Positions 43,556 through 51,729 of a stretch of DNA of 64,000 nt are shown one piece after another (the first letter of the stretch is position 1; each line of letters begins with the position of its first letter). Made by a program: the position numbers and the translations under genes. The notes under the pieces were generated by a model. It searched no databases. It was not told the DNA's origin and worked only from the letters and a program-made list of their open reading frames with translations. Source of the stretch: Actinopolyspora biskrensis (GTDB lineage Bacteria; Actinomycetota; Actinomycetes; Mycobacteriales; Pseudonocardiaceae); NCBI RefSeq assembly GCF_013408175.1, contig NZ_JACBYW010000001.1, forward strand, positions 1,178,001 through 1,242,000, in the 5' to 3' direction.

Positions 43556-43589
43556 GCCCGCCCGGTGGGGCCGTTCCCGCCGGGCGGGC
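43556..43589 (+). terminator. Hairpin after the GH16 gene
   Basis: Perfect 10-bp GC-only arms (43556-43565 and 43580-43589) lie 43 bases past the stop codon. Confidence 0.6.
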
Positions 43590-43715
43590 GCGGCTCCGGG
43601 GGGAATCGGTGCCGCCGCAGCCCTGACGCCGAACCACACCGCCGGTTAGGCTGCCGAGCGACAAGAGCCCCAGGGGGCTTTCGTCACCACCCGGTGTTCG
43701 GAAGGGAAGACGAGG

Positions 43716-44876
43716 ATGACGCGCTACGGTGATTACCAGACCGAGATCTACGCGGGCGGGCTCGCCGGGCACCTGCCGGCCCAGCCGGTGGACTTCGCCT
43801 CCCTCGAACGCAAGGCCGCCGAAGTTCTTCCCTCGTGGATCCACTCCTACGTCGCCGGCGGTGCCGGTGACGAGCACACCCAGCGCGTCAACGTCACCGA
43901 GTTCCAGCGGTGGGGCCTGGTGCCGCGCATGCTCAACGGTGCCCGCGATCGCGACCTGTCGACCGAGCTGTTCGGCCTGACCCTGCCGCACCCGCTGTTC
44001 CTCGCGCCTATCGGGGTGCTCGGCCTCTGCGCCCAGGACTTCCACGGCGACCTGGCCACGGCACGTGCCTGCGCCCGCACCGGTGTGCCGATGGCCGTCT
44101 CCACCCTCACGCAGGACCCGCTGGAGGACGTCGCCGCCGAGCTCGGTGACACGCCGGGCTTCTTCCAGCTCTACACCCCGGACGACCGCGACCTGGCGCT
44201 GAGCCTGATCCACCGCGCCGAGAACGCCGGGTACCGCGCACTGATCGTCACCGTCGACACCTGGGTGACCGGCTGGCGCCCCAGGGACCTGAACACGGCC
44301 AACTTCCCGCAGCTGCGCGGCTACTGCCTGGCCAACTACACCAGCGACGAAGCCTTCCTCCGTCGGCTGCCCGCGAATCCGGCCGAGAACCCCTCGGCGG
44401 TGGTCGGCGAGTGGGTCAACGTCTTCGGCAGGTCCCTGGGATGGCAGGACCTCGACTGGATACGCGAAGCCACCGACCTGCCGATCCTGCTCAAGGGCAT
44501 CCAGCATCCCGACGACGTGCGCCGCGCGAAGGACCACGGTGTCGACGGGATCCACTGTTCCAACCACGGCGGACGGCAGGCCAACGGCGGGGTCCCCGCG
44601 CTGCGGATGCTTCCCGAGGTCGTCGAAGCGGCCGGGGAGCTGCCCGTGCTGTTCGACTCCGGAGTCCGGAGTGGAACGGACGCGGTCAAGGCCCTCGCCC
44701 TCGGAGCCGCCGCCGTCGGCGTCGGCAGGCCCTACGCCTACGCCCTGGCCGCGGGCGGTGAGCACGCCGTGGCGCACCAGCTGCGTTCCCTGCTGGCCGA
44801 GGCCGACCTGCTCATGGCCGTCGACGGCTACCCGGACCTCGCCGCGCTGCGGCAGGCGGATCTGCGGCAGCTCTGA
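43716..44876 (+). CDS. Lactate 2-monooxygenase-like FMN-dependent alpha-hydroxyacid oxidase
   Basis: The 386-residue TIM barrel has FMN- and substrate-binding features of the family: LAPIGVLGL (about 96-104), QLYTPDDRD, TVDTWVTGWRPRDLN (about 179-193), the FMN lysine K260 (ILLKGI), the catalytic pair H284/R287 in CSNHGGRQANG, and FDSGVRSGTDAVKALALGA. A long insertion around 195-240 is typical of lactate 2-monooxygenase, which converts L-lactate and O2 to acetate, CO2 and water. Related 2-hydroxyacid oxidases remain possible. It is a single-gene unit with its own terminator. Confidence 0.87.
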   Translation: MTRYGDYQTEIYAGGLAGHLPAQPVDFASLERKAAEVLPSWIHSYVAGGAGDEHTQRVNVTEFQRWGLVPRMLNGARDRDLSTELFGLTLPHPLFLAPIGVLGLCAQDFHGDLATARACARTGVPMAVSTLTQDPLEDVAAELGDTPGFFQLYTPDDRDLALSLIHRAENAGYRALIVTVDTWVTGWRPRDLNTANFPQLRGYCLANYTSDEAFLRRLPANPAENPSAVVGEWVNVFGRSLGWQDLDWIREATDLPILLKGIQHPDDVRRAKDHGVDGIHCSNHGGRQANGGVPALRMLPEVVEAAGELPVLFDSGVRSGTDAVKALALGAAAVGVGRPYAYALAAGGEHAVAHQLRSLLAEADLLMAVDGYPDLAALRQADLRQL

Positions 44877-44914
44877 ACGACCGCCGGTGCTCACCCGAGC
44901 CGGTCGGCTCCGGA

Positions 44915-44940
44915 AGTGCTGCCCCGGTCGGGGCAGCACT
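44915..44940. terminator. Strong hairpin between convergent genes
   Basis: Perfect 11-bp arms (44915-44925 and 44930-44940) and a 4-base loop lie 38 bases past the lactate monooxygenase stop and before the stop of the leftward beta-helix gene at 45022. Confidence 0.8.
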
Positions 44941-45021
44941 GTGGACGGATTCATGGGGAGGGGCGGGACGGCCCCCGTCGCTTCCGGAGCCGCGCGGTGG
45001 TCTCCGTCCCCGGCGGGACGC

Positions 45022-46278
45022 TCAGCGCGGGTGTCCGACGTCCGAGCCGGGCTCCCCGGGGCCGAAGTGGTTGCCCGACGCCCACACGTGCATCCACTTC
45101 TCGTTCTCCTGCCGGTAGGCGTTGCCCTGCTTGTTGACCTCGGTGGGCTTGGACCCGTGGTAGAACCAGTTGTTGTCGATGTCGCACCGGTCGGCGGGGA
45201 CGCCGCGGATCGCGATGGCCTCCTGGGCCCGGTTGTCGGGATGAACGTCGTGGGTGAACCGGAAGGTGTTGTGGTGGATGTTGATGGTTCCACCAGCGAC
45301 CTCGCCGTCACCGTTGTTCTGATTCAACCCGTGCATGTCGAAGGCGTGGCTGATCGGGTGCGCCCCGACGAGGTTGTAGCGGGCCGTGTAGCCGTTCTCC
45401 TCGTAGCCGAATCCGGCGATCGAGTGCCTGTTGTAGTCGAAGTAGTTCCACTCGATCACCGATTCCCCGTTGTAGAGGTTCACCCCGTAACCGAAGTGCT
45501 CCATGGGGTTGTTGTGGATGCTGGAGTGGTCCACCCGTGCGGAGACCGGGTACCCCTTGGCGCCGACGGAGATGGCCGCGTGGGTGAAGCCGTACAGCTG
45601 GCAGTTGTCCACCCGGCAGTTCTCGCCGAGGAAGTGGATCCCGCCGATCAGGTAGTTCTTGTATTCCTGGTGTTCGGAGGGGTCGCCCTCGTTGCCCTCG
45701 GGGTCCCAGTAGTCGGCGAGTCTGGGCCCCTGGATCCGCAGCCCGGTGAACCGCACCCGGTCACCGCGGGTTTTGAACATGGGCAGGGGAGTGTCGGAAA
45801 CCGGGTTCTTGTCCCGAGTGGTGTACAGCAGCCCACCCAGGCTGCCGTTGTTGCCCCGTCCACCGGAAAGGATCACCCCGGACGCGATGGACAGGGTGTT
45901 CTCCCGGCCCGTCAGGTCGATCCGCGCGTCGTCCCCGACCCGGATGATGTCGCCGTCACCGGCCTGCTCCAACGCGTCTCTCAACCCGTCGAAGTCGTTC
46001 ACGTGGAAGGAGGGCGCGTCCCCCGGGCTGGAGTGGTAGGTCTTTCCGCCGCCCTGCTTCAGGTCGACCGGTGCCGGGTCGGGCATCGTGTTCACCGCGA
46101 GCGGAGCGGACCCCGCAGGCCGGTGCGGACCGGAACCGGTGCGGCCCGCGGCCGTACCGGCCGAGAACCCGGCCACCGCGAGACCGGCCGCGCCCGCCGT
46201 GCCGAGCTTCAGGAAGTTCCTCCGGGCGAGGGAGCCGTCATCGGGTCTTTCGGAATCGTTCCGCGCGCCGAATCTCAT
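45022..46278 (-). CDS. Tat-exported right-handed beta-helix protein (pectate-lyase-like)
   Basis: The 418-residue protein has a twin-arginine signal (RRNFLKLGTAGAAGLAVAGF, about 19-38). It is followed by a beta-helix domain with ladder repeats such as SGVILSGGRGNNGSLGGLLY, FTGLRIQGPR, CRVDNCQLYGFTHAAISVGAKGY, VDHSSIHNNPM and IHHNTFRFTHDVHP. The His/Asn/Asp-rich turns are typical of pectate-lyase-superfold enzymes. The family and catalytic Arg/Lys cannot be fixed, so lyase activity is inferred. AAAGG lies 7 bases before the ATG at 46278. It may join the lyase-like and esterase genes in extracellular polysaccharide breakdown. Confidence 0.75.
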   Translation of the reverse strand: MRFGARNDSERPDDGSLARRNFLKLGTAGAAGLAVAGFSAGTAAGRTGSGPHRPAGSAPLAVNTMPDPAPVDLKQGGGKTYHSSPGDAPSFHVNDFDGLRDALEQAGDGDIIRVGDDARIDLTGRENTLSIASGVILSGGRGNNGSLGGLLYTTRDKNPVSDTPLPMFKTRGDRVRFTGLRIQGPRLADYWDPEGNEGDPSEHQEYKNYLIGGIHFLGENCRVDNCQLYGFTHAAISVGAKGYPVSARVDHSSIHNNPMEHFGYGVNLYNGESVIEWNYFDYNRHSIAGFGYEENGYTARYNLVGAHPISHAFDMHGLNQNNGDGEVAGGTINIHHNTFRFTHDVHPDNRAQEAIAIRGVPADRCDIDNNWFYHGSKPTEVNKQGNAYRQENEKWMHVWASGNHFGPGEPGSDVGHPR

Positions 46279-46638
46279 GAGTCAACCTTTCCGTCTCGAA
46301 CTTGGCTGGTGTTTTCCTCTCGTGGATTTCGCGGGGATCCTCGTTCAGAGCGGGACAAGGCGTCAACAGCGTGGCGGGACGGGGAAATCGAATTCATCGT
46401 TGCGCCCGTCCTGGTCCGAACGGAGTTGCTTCCGGTTGCTGCTTTCGGGGGATTCTCGTCATCGTGGAGCGCTTTTTGATCAATTGTCTTCGGCGAAGAT
46501 TTTTCGGCGTGACCGGAGGTGCATTTCGGCGAGCGGGTTTCCGTGCGCTCCGTACGCGGGCGGTAGCGGTGGCCGCCCGCGCGAGTGCCGCGGACGGTGG
46601 AGCGCTCGCCGGGGAGTCGCGGAGGCAGCTCGGTAACG
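46279..46638. other. Divergent upstream region, no gene seen
   Basis: The 360 bases between the Tat-exported beta-helix gene and a small rightward gene include a stretch (46440-46510) that is less GC-rich and probably contains promoters. A partial GGAGCGCTTTTT element near 46466-46477 is only half of a LacI-type site and is not called as an operator. Confidence 0.45.
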
Positions 46639-46941
46639 ATGCGGAAACACTGGGGGTTTATGGGCGTGCCGCTTCCGGGCAGCGGGCTGTTCGAGCGAGC
46701 GAACGGGGCCGAGCTCGGGGACACTGGCTCGGGTCAGGGGAACCGGGGGAAGGGGGAGCTTCTGAAGGGGCTTCTTTCACTGGTAGCAGTCGCGTTGCTG
46801 GTGTGGTGGGTCGCCGACTCGCCGCAGGAGGCCGCGGCGGCCGCACAGCAAGGTCTGACGATGCTGCGTCAGGCGGCCGAGTCGTTGAAGACGTTCCTCG
46901 ACACGGTGGCCTGGTCGGGATTCCTGTTCGGCTTGTCGTAG
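46639..46941 (+). CDS. Small hypothetical protein with one membrane helix
   Basis: The product of about 100 residues has a polar, Gly-rich N-terminus, one hydrophobic segment (LLSLVAVALLVWWVA, about 46-60) and an Ala/Gln-rich helical C-terminal half ending in a second hydrophobic patch (WSGFLFGLS). Start choice is uncertain: ATG 46639 has GGAGG 13 bases upstream, while ATG 46660 has GGGGG 3 bases upstream. No family was recognised. It is flanked by unrelated genes on the other strand. Confidence 0.5.
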   Translation: MRKHWGFMGVPLPGSGLFERANGAELGDTGSGQGNRGKGELLKGLLSLVAVALLVWWVADSPQEAAAAAQQGLTMLRQAAESLKTFLDTVAWSGFLFGLS

Positions 46942-47144
46942 GTGGTCGCTGAACGAAACCTCCTGCGGTGGTGCCGTCTGCTCGGATCGAGAGCTCGGCG
47001 CTGCCGGTGCCGAAAGCACCGCGCCAGTCGTCAGCACGATCGGAGAACATCAGTGAGCGCGGTCCGTCCCGCGGTCGCTCGTGCGCTTCCGTCGGCACGA
47101 GGCCGCCGGACGGAAAGCAGGCCGAGGGGAGGTTCGGACTCGGA

Positions 47145-48035
47145 TCAGATGTCGAGCGGGATGCGTCCGCCGGCCGCGCTCAGCATGGCCAACGCCGCGT
47201 CGGCGAGATCGAAGTCGTGACCGCGGTTCTCGGCGTGCGCGCGGCGCAGGTTGACCGCGTGACGTTCCGCGTCCTGCCACTCCGGCCAGTGTTCACGGGC
47301 ACGCTGCTGCAGCGTGCTGTGCTCGGGTTCGGGGTCCGTGGTGACGGCGAGCAGCCACCGCAGGTAAGCGGACTGCCGCTCGAGCACGTCCTCGGCCGGA
47401 GTGGTGACCGGACCGTGTCCGGGAACGAGCGTGCTCGCCCCGAACCTTTTCACCCATTCGAGCGCTTCGATCCATCCGCCTATGCTGCCGTGCAACGCCA
47501 GCGGAGTGACTCCGGAGAACAGCAGGTCGCCGGTGAACAGCACACTGTCGGCCGGGTGGTGAACGACCAGGTCCCCACCGGTGTGCGCCCGGACGGGAAC
47601 GGGATGGATCTCGATCCGGGTCTCACCCAGATCCATCTCGGTCGGTTCCGGGACGGGAGTGATCAGCTCGGGAGGGGATATCTCCCCCCAGGGGACCTCT
47701 CCGAAGATCTCGGGATGGGTGTGCGGTCCGCCGCGTATCTCCTCGGCCGCGGCAGGCGTGGCGCGCACGGTTCCACCGGCCAGCTCCACGTGTCCTGCTC
47801 CGTTGGCGTGATCACCGTGGGCGTGGGTCAGCACCGCGCTGATCCCCCGGTCCCGGTTGCCGCTCCGTGCCTGCTCGATCAGGCGGCGACTGCGCTGTTC
47901 TGTGGCGCAGGTGTCCACCAGCACCAGGTGCTCGGCGCCGCAGATCCAGCCCGCGTTGTTGAGAAACCACCCGCCGGGTGGTTGCAGGTACGCGGTGGTG
48001 CGCGGGCCGACCGGCCGGGTTTCGGGGACCGACAT
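47145..48035 (-). CDS. MBL-fold metallo-hydrolase
   Basis: The 296-residue protein has the metallo-beta-lactamase motif THAHGDH (His71, His73, Asp75, His76), a further His in PVRAHTGGDLVVHH, the bridging Asp in VLFTGDLLF, and the C-terminal VPGHGPV. The N-terminus lacks a signal peptide. Such enzymes hydrolyse thioesters, lactones, beta-lactams or phosphoesters. The C-terminal helical extension (about 215-290, Leu/Arg/Glu-rich) is as in cyclase- and SoxH-like members. Its substrate is unknown. It is not clearly in an operon. Confidence 0.85.
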   Translation of the reverse strand: MSVPETRPVGPRTTAYLQPPGGWFLNNAGWICGAEHLVLVDTCATEQRSRRLIEQARSGNRDRGISAVLTHAHGDHANGAGHVELAGGTVRATPAAAEEIRGGPHTHPEIFGEVPWGEISPPELITPVPEPTEMDLGETRIEIHPVPVRAHTGGDLVVHHPADSVLFTGDLLFSGVTPLALHGSIGGWIEALEWVKRFGASTLVPGHGPVTTPAEDVLERQSAYLRWLLAVTTDPEPEHSTLQQRAREHWPEWQDAERHAVNLRRAHAENRGHDFDLADAALAMLSAAGGRIPLDI

Positions 48036-48171
48036 CGTTCAGGAATCCTCACGGTACGGCTTGCTCGGATGGTCGGGTGGCGGGCACGTGAGTCGGCGTC
48101 TCGGGAGGTTCGCCGGGTGGGGCGCCCGTGGTTACCCGGTGCCGGGGCGCCCACTCACGAACCCGCGGGAA

Positions 48172-48221
48172 GTTCCGCTCGGCGAGCACTCACGACGTGG
48201 AGAGCGGAAGACATCGGTCAG
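48172..48221 (+). repeat. Dispersed inverted-repeat element, copy B
   Basis: About 50 bases are similar to 39411-39461. TTCCGCTC and GAGCGGAA form an 8-bp stem here, one base longer than in copy A. It lies between the MBL-fold gene and the S4 gene and overlaps the last bases of the S4 gene. Confidence 0.5.
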
Positions 48222-48430
48222 CCGGTGCTGACCCGCAGTGTCTGCTCGCCCACGGAGACCTCGTCGCCGGGGACGAGCTGCCTCCCCCTGCGGGTCTCGA
48301 CCTCCTGATTGACCCGCACCTCGCCCGCCTGTACGAGGCTCTTGGCCTCGGCGCCGTGCTCGACCACTCCCGCCAGTTTGAGCAGTTGCCCGAGTCGGAT
48401 GGTCTCGTCCCGGATCTCCACGTCCTCCAT
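48218..48430 (-). CDS. Small S4-domain RNA-binding protein (YbcJ-like)
   Basis: The 70-residue protein is essentially one S4 domain: IRLGQLLKLAGVVEHGAEAKSLVQAG followed by EVRVNQEVETRRGRQLVPGDEV. It should bind structured RNA in the cytoplasm. Starts at ATG 48430 (GGGGAG about 10 bases upstream) or ATG 48439 are possible; the former gives the normal family length. Confidence 0.85.
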   Translation of the reverse strand: MEDVEIRDETIRLGQLLKLAGVVEHGAEAKSLVQAGEVRVNQEVETRRGRQLVPGDEVSVGEQTLRVSTG

Positions 48431-48896
48431 GGGTACCATTCTCCCCGCGGGGTGCCGGGGTGGTTCGAGGGTGTGCGACCGTCGCCGGCCCGGAGCTCGT
48501 CGCGGGGGCTGCACGGGCGGGTGATGTCGCAAGACGGACACCCGGGCAGCACTTGAAAATATTTCGTTTTGGCCGTTCCTTCTTTCGGGGAAAGGGATTC
48601 ACTCGGTTTCGTGTTCTCCTTTCGGGGTGTTCACTGTCGATTGCTTCGAGGCACTGTGATACTCACCCGTCGGAATGAAATTATTCAAAAATCTTGCAGA
48701 AGGTGGCTAATAACCTTTGGGTCACGCTACGGTTACAAGTGTGGATCAGTTCGGGTCGACCGTGCGTGGTTTCGGGAAATGGCTTTCCGTCGGAACCGAA
48801 GTATCGCCGTCCCGCGCGGAACGCGTGATCGACTCGGATGCGGCCGTTACTCCGAACTCCCCGTAAAGCTGATCGTTCCGAAGGAGAGATGTCATC
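48431..48896. other. AT-richer upstream region of the subtilase gene
   Basis: The 466 bases include the least GC-rich stretch of the window (about 48550-48760, with runs such as AAATTATTCAAAAAT). This is a likely promoter or leader for the protease gene. I could not fix a -35/-10 pair with confidence, and no coding frame with a family match was found. Confidence 0.5.
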
Positions 48897-50237
48897 ATGG
48901 CCGGTTCCAATCCGTCCCCGGGAAGCCCGTCTTCGGGAAATGGCGACTCGAAACGAGCCCACGGCGCCCCGGCTGAGGGGTCGGACGCCTCCACCGGGCG
49001 CTATGTGGTGGTACTGAGCGACGAGGTCTTCGCCCGGGAAGCCGACGGGATCGAAACACTGCGCTCGTTGAGCGGGACGAGCGACATCGTCAGCACGAGC
49101 GACTTCGAATTCGGCGCGCTGGACGTCGACCAGGCGGCGAGCGCCGGCGCGACGATGTTCGGCGATCTGGGGCTCGGCGTGTTCAGCGCTGATCCGGACA
49201 GAGCCGAGGCGATCGCCGAGGCCGCCGCGCAGGACTCCCGGATCGTTTCCGTGGAGCCCGAGCAGCTCATGTACGCGCTGGGAGACTCCGGACGGGCGTC
49301 CGAAGCGGATGGAGGAACCGCCGAGCGGATCTCAGCGGCCCCCACCTGGTCGGTGGCGAGCCCCTCCCAGCAGTTCGCCGACACGGATCAGGCCACCTGG
49401 GGGCTGCAGGCCACGGATACGACGAAGTCGCCGCTGGCCGGTGCGGGCATCAGCGTGGCCGTACTGGACACCGGATTCGACACGCAGCACCCGGACTTCG
49501 AGGGACGCGAGCTGAGCACCCGGTCGTTCGTGCCCGGCCAACCGGGCCAGGACGGCAACGGGCACGGTACGCACTGCGTGGGCACCTCCTGCGGACCGCA
49601 GAACCCACCCGAACCCCCGGGCAGCCGTCGTTACGGTGTCGCGGCGGAGGCCGAAATCCTGGTGGGCAAAGTCCTCGGGGACCAGGGGTCGGGTTCGGAC
49701 ACCGAGATCCTCGCCGCGATCAACTGGGCCATCAAGAACGACTGCCGAGTGATCTCCATGTCGCTGGGCGCCAACAGTCGCCAGGTCTCGAAACGCTACG
49801 AGACCGTCGGGCAGCGTGCGTTGAACCGAGGATCGCTGATCATCGCCGCGGCGGGCAACAACGCGGAACGCAGCGCGGGCGACCCCGGATTCGTCGGCGT
49901 CCCGGCCAACAGCCCCTCCATCATGGCCGTTGCCGCCTTGGACTCCAAGCTCGGCATCGCCGACTTCTCGGCACGCAGCAGTTCCGTGGAGGGAGGACAG
50001 GTCGACATCGCAGCACCGGGAGTGGAGGTCTACTCGAGCTGGCCCATGGACCAGCGTTACAACACGATCTCCGGGACGAGCATGGCGACCCCGCACGTGT
50101 CGGGTATCGCCGCGTTGTGGGCCGAGCGCAGCGGCGCGCGCGGGGAGGCCCTGTGGTCGACACTGGTTCGTGCGGCGCAACGTCTGGAGTTGCCCGCGGC
50201 CGACGTGGGGGCAGGCCTGGTCAAGGCCCCGTTGTGA
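48897..50237 (+). CDS. Subtilisin-like S8 serine protease without a signal peptide
   Basis: The 446-residue protein begins with a Ser/Gly/Pro-rich polar head (1-32). An I9-propeptide-like domain follows (about 35-127; RYVVVLSDE start, RIVSVEPEQLMYAL end), then the S8 catalytic domain with Asp191 (AVLDTGFD), His223 (GNGHGTH), oxyanion Asn321 (AAGNN) and Ser395 (GTSMATPH). No hydrophobic signal precedes the prodomain, so cytoplasmic location or non-classical release is implied. AAGGAGAG lies 8 bases before the ATG. A small I9-like gene follows after 54 bases. The protein is acidic. It could act as an intracellular protease or within a toxin-immunity-like pair. Confidence 0.9.
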   Translation: MAGSNPSPGSPSSGNGDSKRAHGAPAEGSDASTGRYVVVLSDEVFAREADGIETLRSLSGTSDIVSTSDFEFGALDVDQAASAGATMFGDLGLGVFSADPDRAEAIAEAAAQDSRIVSVEPEQLMYALGDSGRASEADGGTAERISAAPTWSVASPSQQFADTDQATWGLQATDTTKSPLAGAGISVAVLDTGFDTQHPDFEGRELSTRSFVPGQPGQDGNGHGTHCVGTSCGPQNPPEPPGSRRYGVAAEAEILVGKVLGDQGSGSDTEILAAINWAIKNDCRVISMSLGANSRQVSKRYETVGQRALNRGSLIIAAAGNNAERSAGDPGFVGVPANSPSIMAVAALDSKLGIADFSARSSSVEGGQVDIAAPGVEVYSSWPMDQRYNTISGTSMATPHVSGIAALWAERSGARGEALWSTLVRAAQRLELPAADVGAGLVKAPL

Positions 50238-50291
50238 CGGTGTGCGTGCGGTCTTTTCCGCACCGGGCGATGGTTCTCGAAGGGACGGTGG

Positions 50292-50507
50292 ATGTCCGAG
50301 AGAGTGGTGATCACCCTCGGTGAGGAGTGGATGAACGACCCCGAGACCGCCGCGGAGGAGCTGCGGCGGTCCGGGATGCACGTGGAGCAGGTGCTCGACC
50401 AGCTGGGCGTGGTCATCGGATCGTTGTCCTCGGCCGACGCCGAGGAAGTGCGCGGCTTGTCCGGAGTGGCCGCCGTGGAGGTCGAGGACACTTTCGGAAT
50501 TCCCTGA
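50292..50507 (+). CDS. Small stand-alone I9-inhibitor-like protein
   Basis: The 71-residue protein starts SERVVITLGEEW and ends GVAAVEVEDTFGIP. It alternates strand-helix-strand (VVITL; DPETAAEELRRSG; VEQVLDQLGVVIGSL; ADAEEVRGL; VAAVEVED), the ferredoxin-like pattern of I9 subtilisin propeptides, in which the last strand enters the protease active site. It follows the S8 protease gene by 54 bases in the same direction. I infer a dedicated inhibitor or folding chaperone in trans. There is no signal peptide, in agreement with the protease. Sequence identity to known I9 members could not be tested. Confidence 0.65.
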   Translation: MSERVVITLGEEWMNDPETAAEELRRSGMHVEQVLDQLGVVIGSLSSADAEEVRGLSGVAAVEVEDTFGIP

Positions 50508-50751
50508 GCAAGTCGCTCATCCCTCGCCGCCGCTGTGCCGATCCGGGTGTTCGGGAGGCAGTGCTTGGTTGATCACGCTTCTGTCGACCGAAGGAGATCA
50601 CCCCGAGGGCTGCCCGGGACACCGCGCACGAGGGGATCGGGCGGCCGGGACCGAGCACACCGGACCGCCCAAGTCGCGTGACCCGCGCGCCGATCACTGG
50701 ACCCGGCCGCTCGGAGAGCTCGCCGCAGAACTCGGACGACGCCCGCGCGAC

Positions 50752-50794
50752 GAGGCGGCCCCGCTGATCAACGGGAGCCCAGCGGGGCCGCCTC
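50752..50794. terminator. Strong hairpin between the protease cassette and the acid phosphatase gene
   Basis: Perfect 15-bp arms (50752-50766 and 50780-50794) with a 13-base loop lie just beyond the stop of the leftward phosphatase gene at 50807. The rest of the 299 bases from 50508 to 50806 holds no supported gene. Confidence 0.8.
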
Positions 50795-50806
50795 GAATCG
50801 TTACTG

Positions 50807-51607
50807 TCAGGGGATGTAGTACATCGGGTTCGGCAGCTTGAAGGTCTTGTCCGCGTAGCCGCCCTTCAAATCGCTGTACTGATCACCGACGTTGGCGAGG
50901 ATGTCGTACCCCCGGGACTCGATGTGCTTGCGAGTCCCCGACTTGTACTCGACCGTCGTGCACTCGCTGCCGCACTCCAAGTACGGCGGCGGGTTGTTGG
51001 TGTTGTCCAAGAAGAAGTGCTCCTTGTCGACCGGCACGTCGTACCCTGCTTTCTTCAGGTTCCGCACGCTCCAGTCGCGCTGGTACTCCTCGCGGCCGGT
51101 CACGAAGAAGACTGCGATGTCCTTGTCGTGTGCCCGGTTCACGAGGGCGGGCATGCCGAAGACGGGGTTCGCATCGGTCGATTCGAGATACTTGTCCTGG
51201 GCTCGGCCGGTGAAGTCGTAGCCTATCCGCCGCTCGAAGTTGTACATGAGCAGGGTGGTGTCGTCGACATCGACGACGAGGGCCGGTTTGCCGTCGGCCT
51301 CGTTCACGGCGGCCTGGTTCAGGCTTCTCCGGATCTGGTCCTCGATACGGCGCACCTGTTTGGCGTAGCTGCTGTCCGGTGAGGCGTAATGCTCGCCGTT
51401 CTCGGTCTCGACGTCGCCGTAATACGCCTCGATCTCGGTCTTGACCTGATCGAGGTTGGGGATGTTCCGGTCGGTTTGCGGAGTGCTGCTCCCCGCGGTT
51501 CCCTCGCCGGTGTTGAACAACGCAGCACCGGCGAGAGCAACGGCCGTGGCGGTCGCCGTGAGAACGCGACGAGCGCGCGGCGAAGTGACCAGCGGTTGAC
51601 GAGACAC
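50807..51607 (-). CDS. Secreted HAD-family acid phosphatase (class B/IIIB)
   Basis: The 266-residue protein has a signal peptide (Arg-rich start, hydrophobic 16-32) and the HAD subfamily IIIB acid-phosphatase domain. The nucleophile motif VVDVDDT is visible (Asp113 and Asp115), as are the conserved tyrosine-rich MYNFERRIGYDF, motif II in FFVTGREEY, and a Lys/Asp cap in the C-terminal half (GDQYSDLKGGYA). It removes phosphate from nucleotides or other organic phosphates outside the cell. The GTG start at 51607 has AAGGAG 7 bases upstream. It reads in the same direction as the MFS gene upstream (122-base gap); nucleoside release followed by uptake would make sense. Confidence 0.85.
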   Translation of the reverse strand: MSRQPLVTSPRARRVLTATATAVALAGAALFNTGEGTAGSSTPQTDRNIPNLDQVKTEIEAYYGDVETENGEHYASPDSSYAKQVRRIEDQIRRSLNQAAVNEADGKPALVVDVDDTTLLMYNFERRIGYDFTGRAQDKYLESTDANPVFGMPALVNRAHDKDIAVFFVTGREEYQRDWSVRNLKKAGYDVPVDKEHFFLDNTNNPPPYLECGSECTTVEYKSGTRKHIESRGYDILANVGDQYSDLKGGYADKTFKLPNPMYYIP

Positions 51608-51729
51608 GCTCTACTCCTTCAATGGTTGGAGGGCAGTAAACGACAGGATCGTTCGGGGATCGACGTCGGCGCTCTCCGGCGGGTACGCCCCGGATGAGCC
51701 GGAAGTGCTGTTCGGCACCTCGTCATCCC

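Noticed and set aside
46466-46477. GGAGCGCTTTTT as a LacI operator for the Tat beta-helix gene
   Set aside because: Only one half-site matches; the second half is not palindromic, so it is not above chance.
50569-50841. Plus-strand 90-codon frame after the I9-like gene
   Set aside because: It spans the terminator hairpin and the end of the phosphatase gene, has a biased composition and no homology that I can see.
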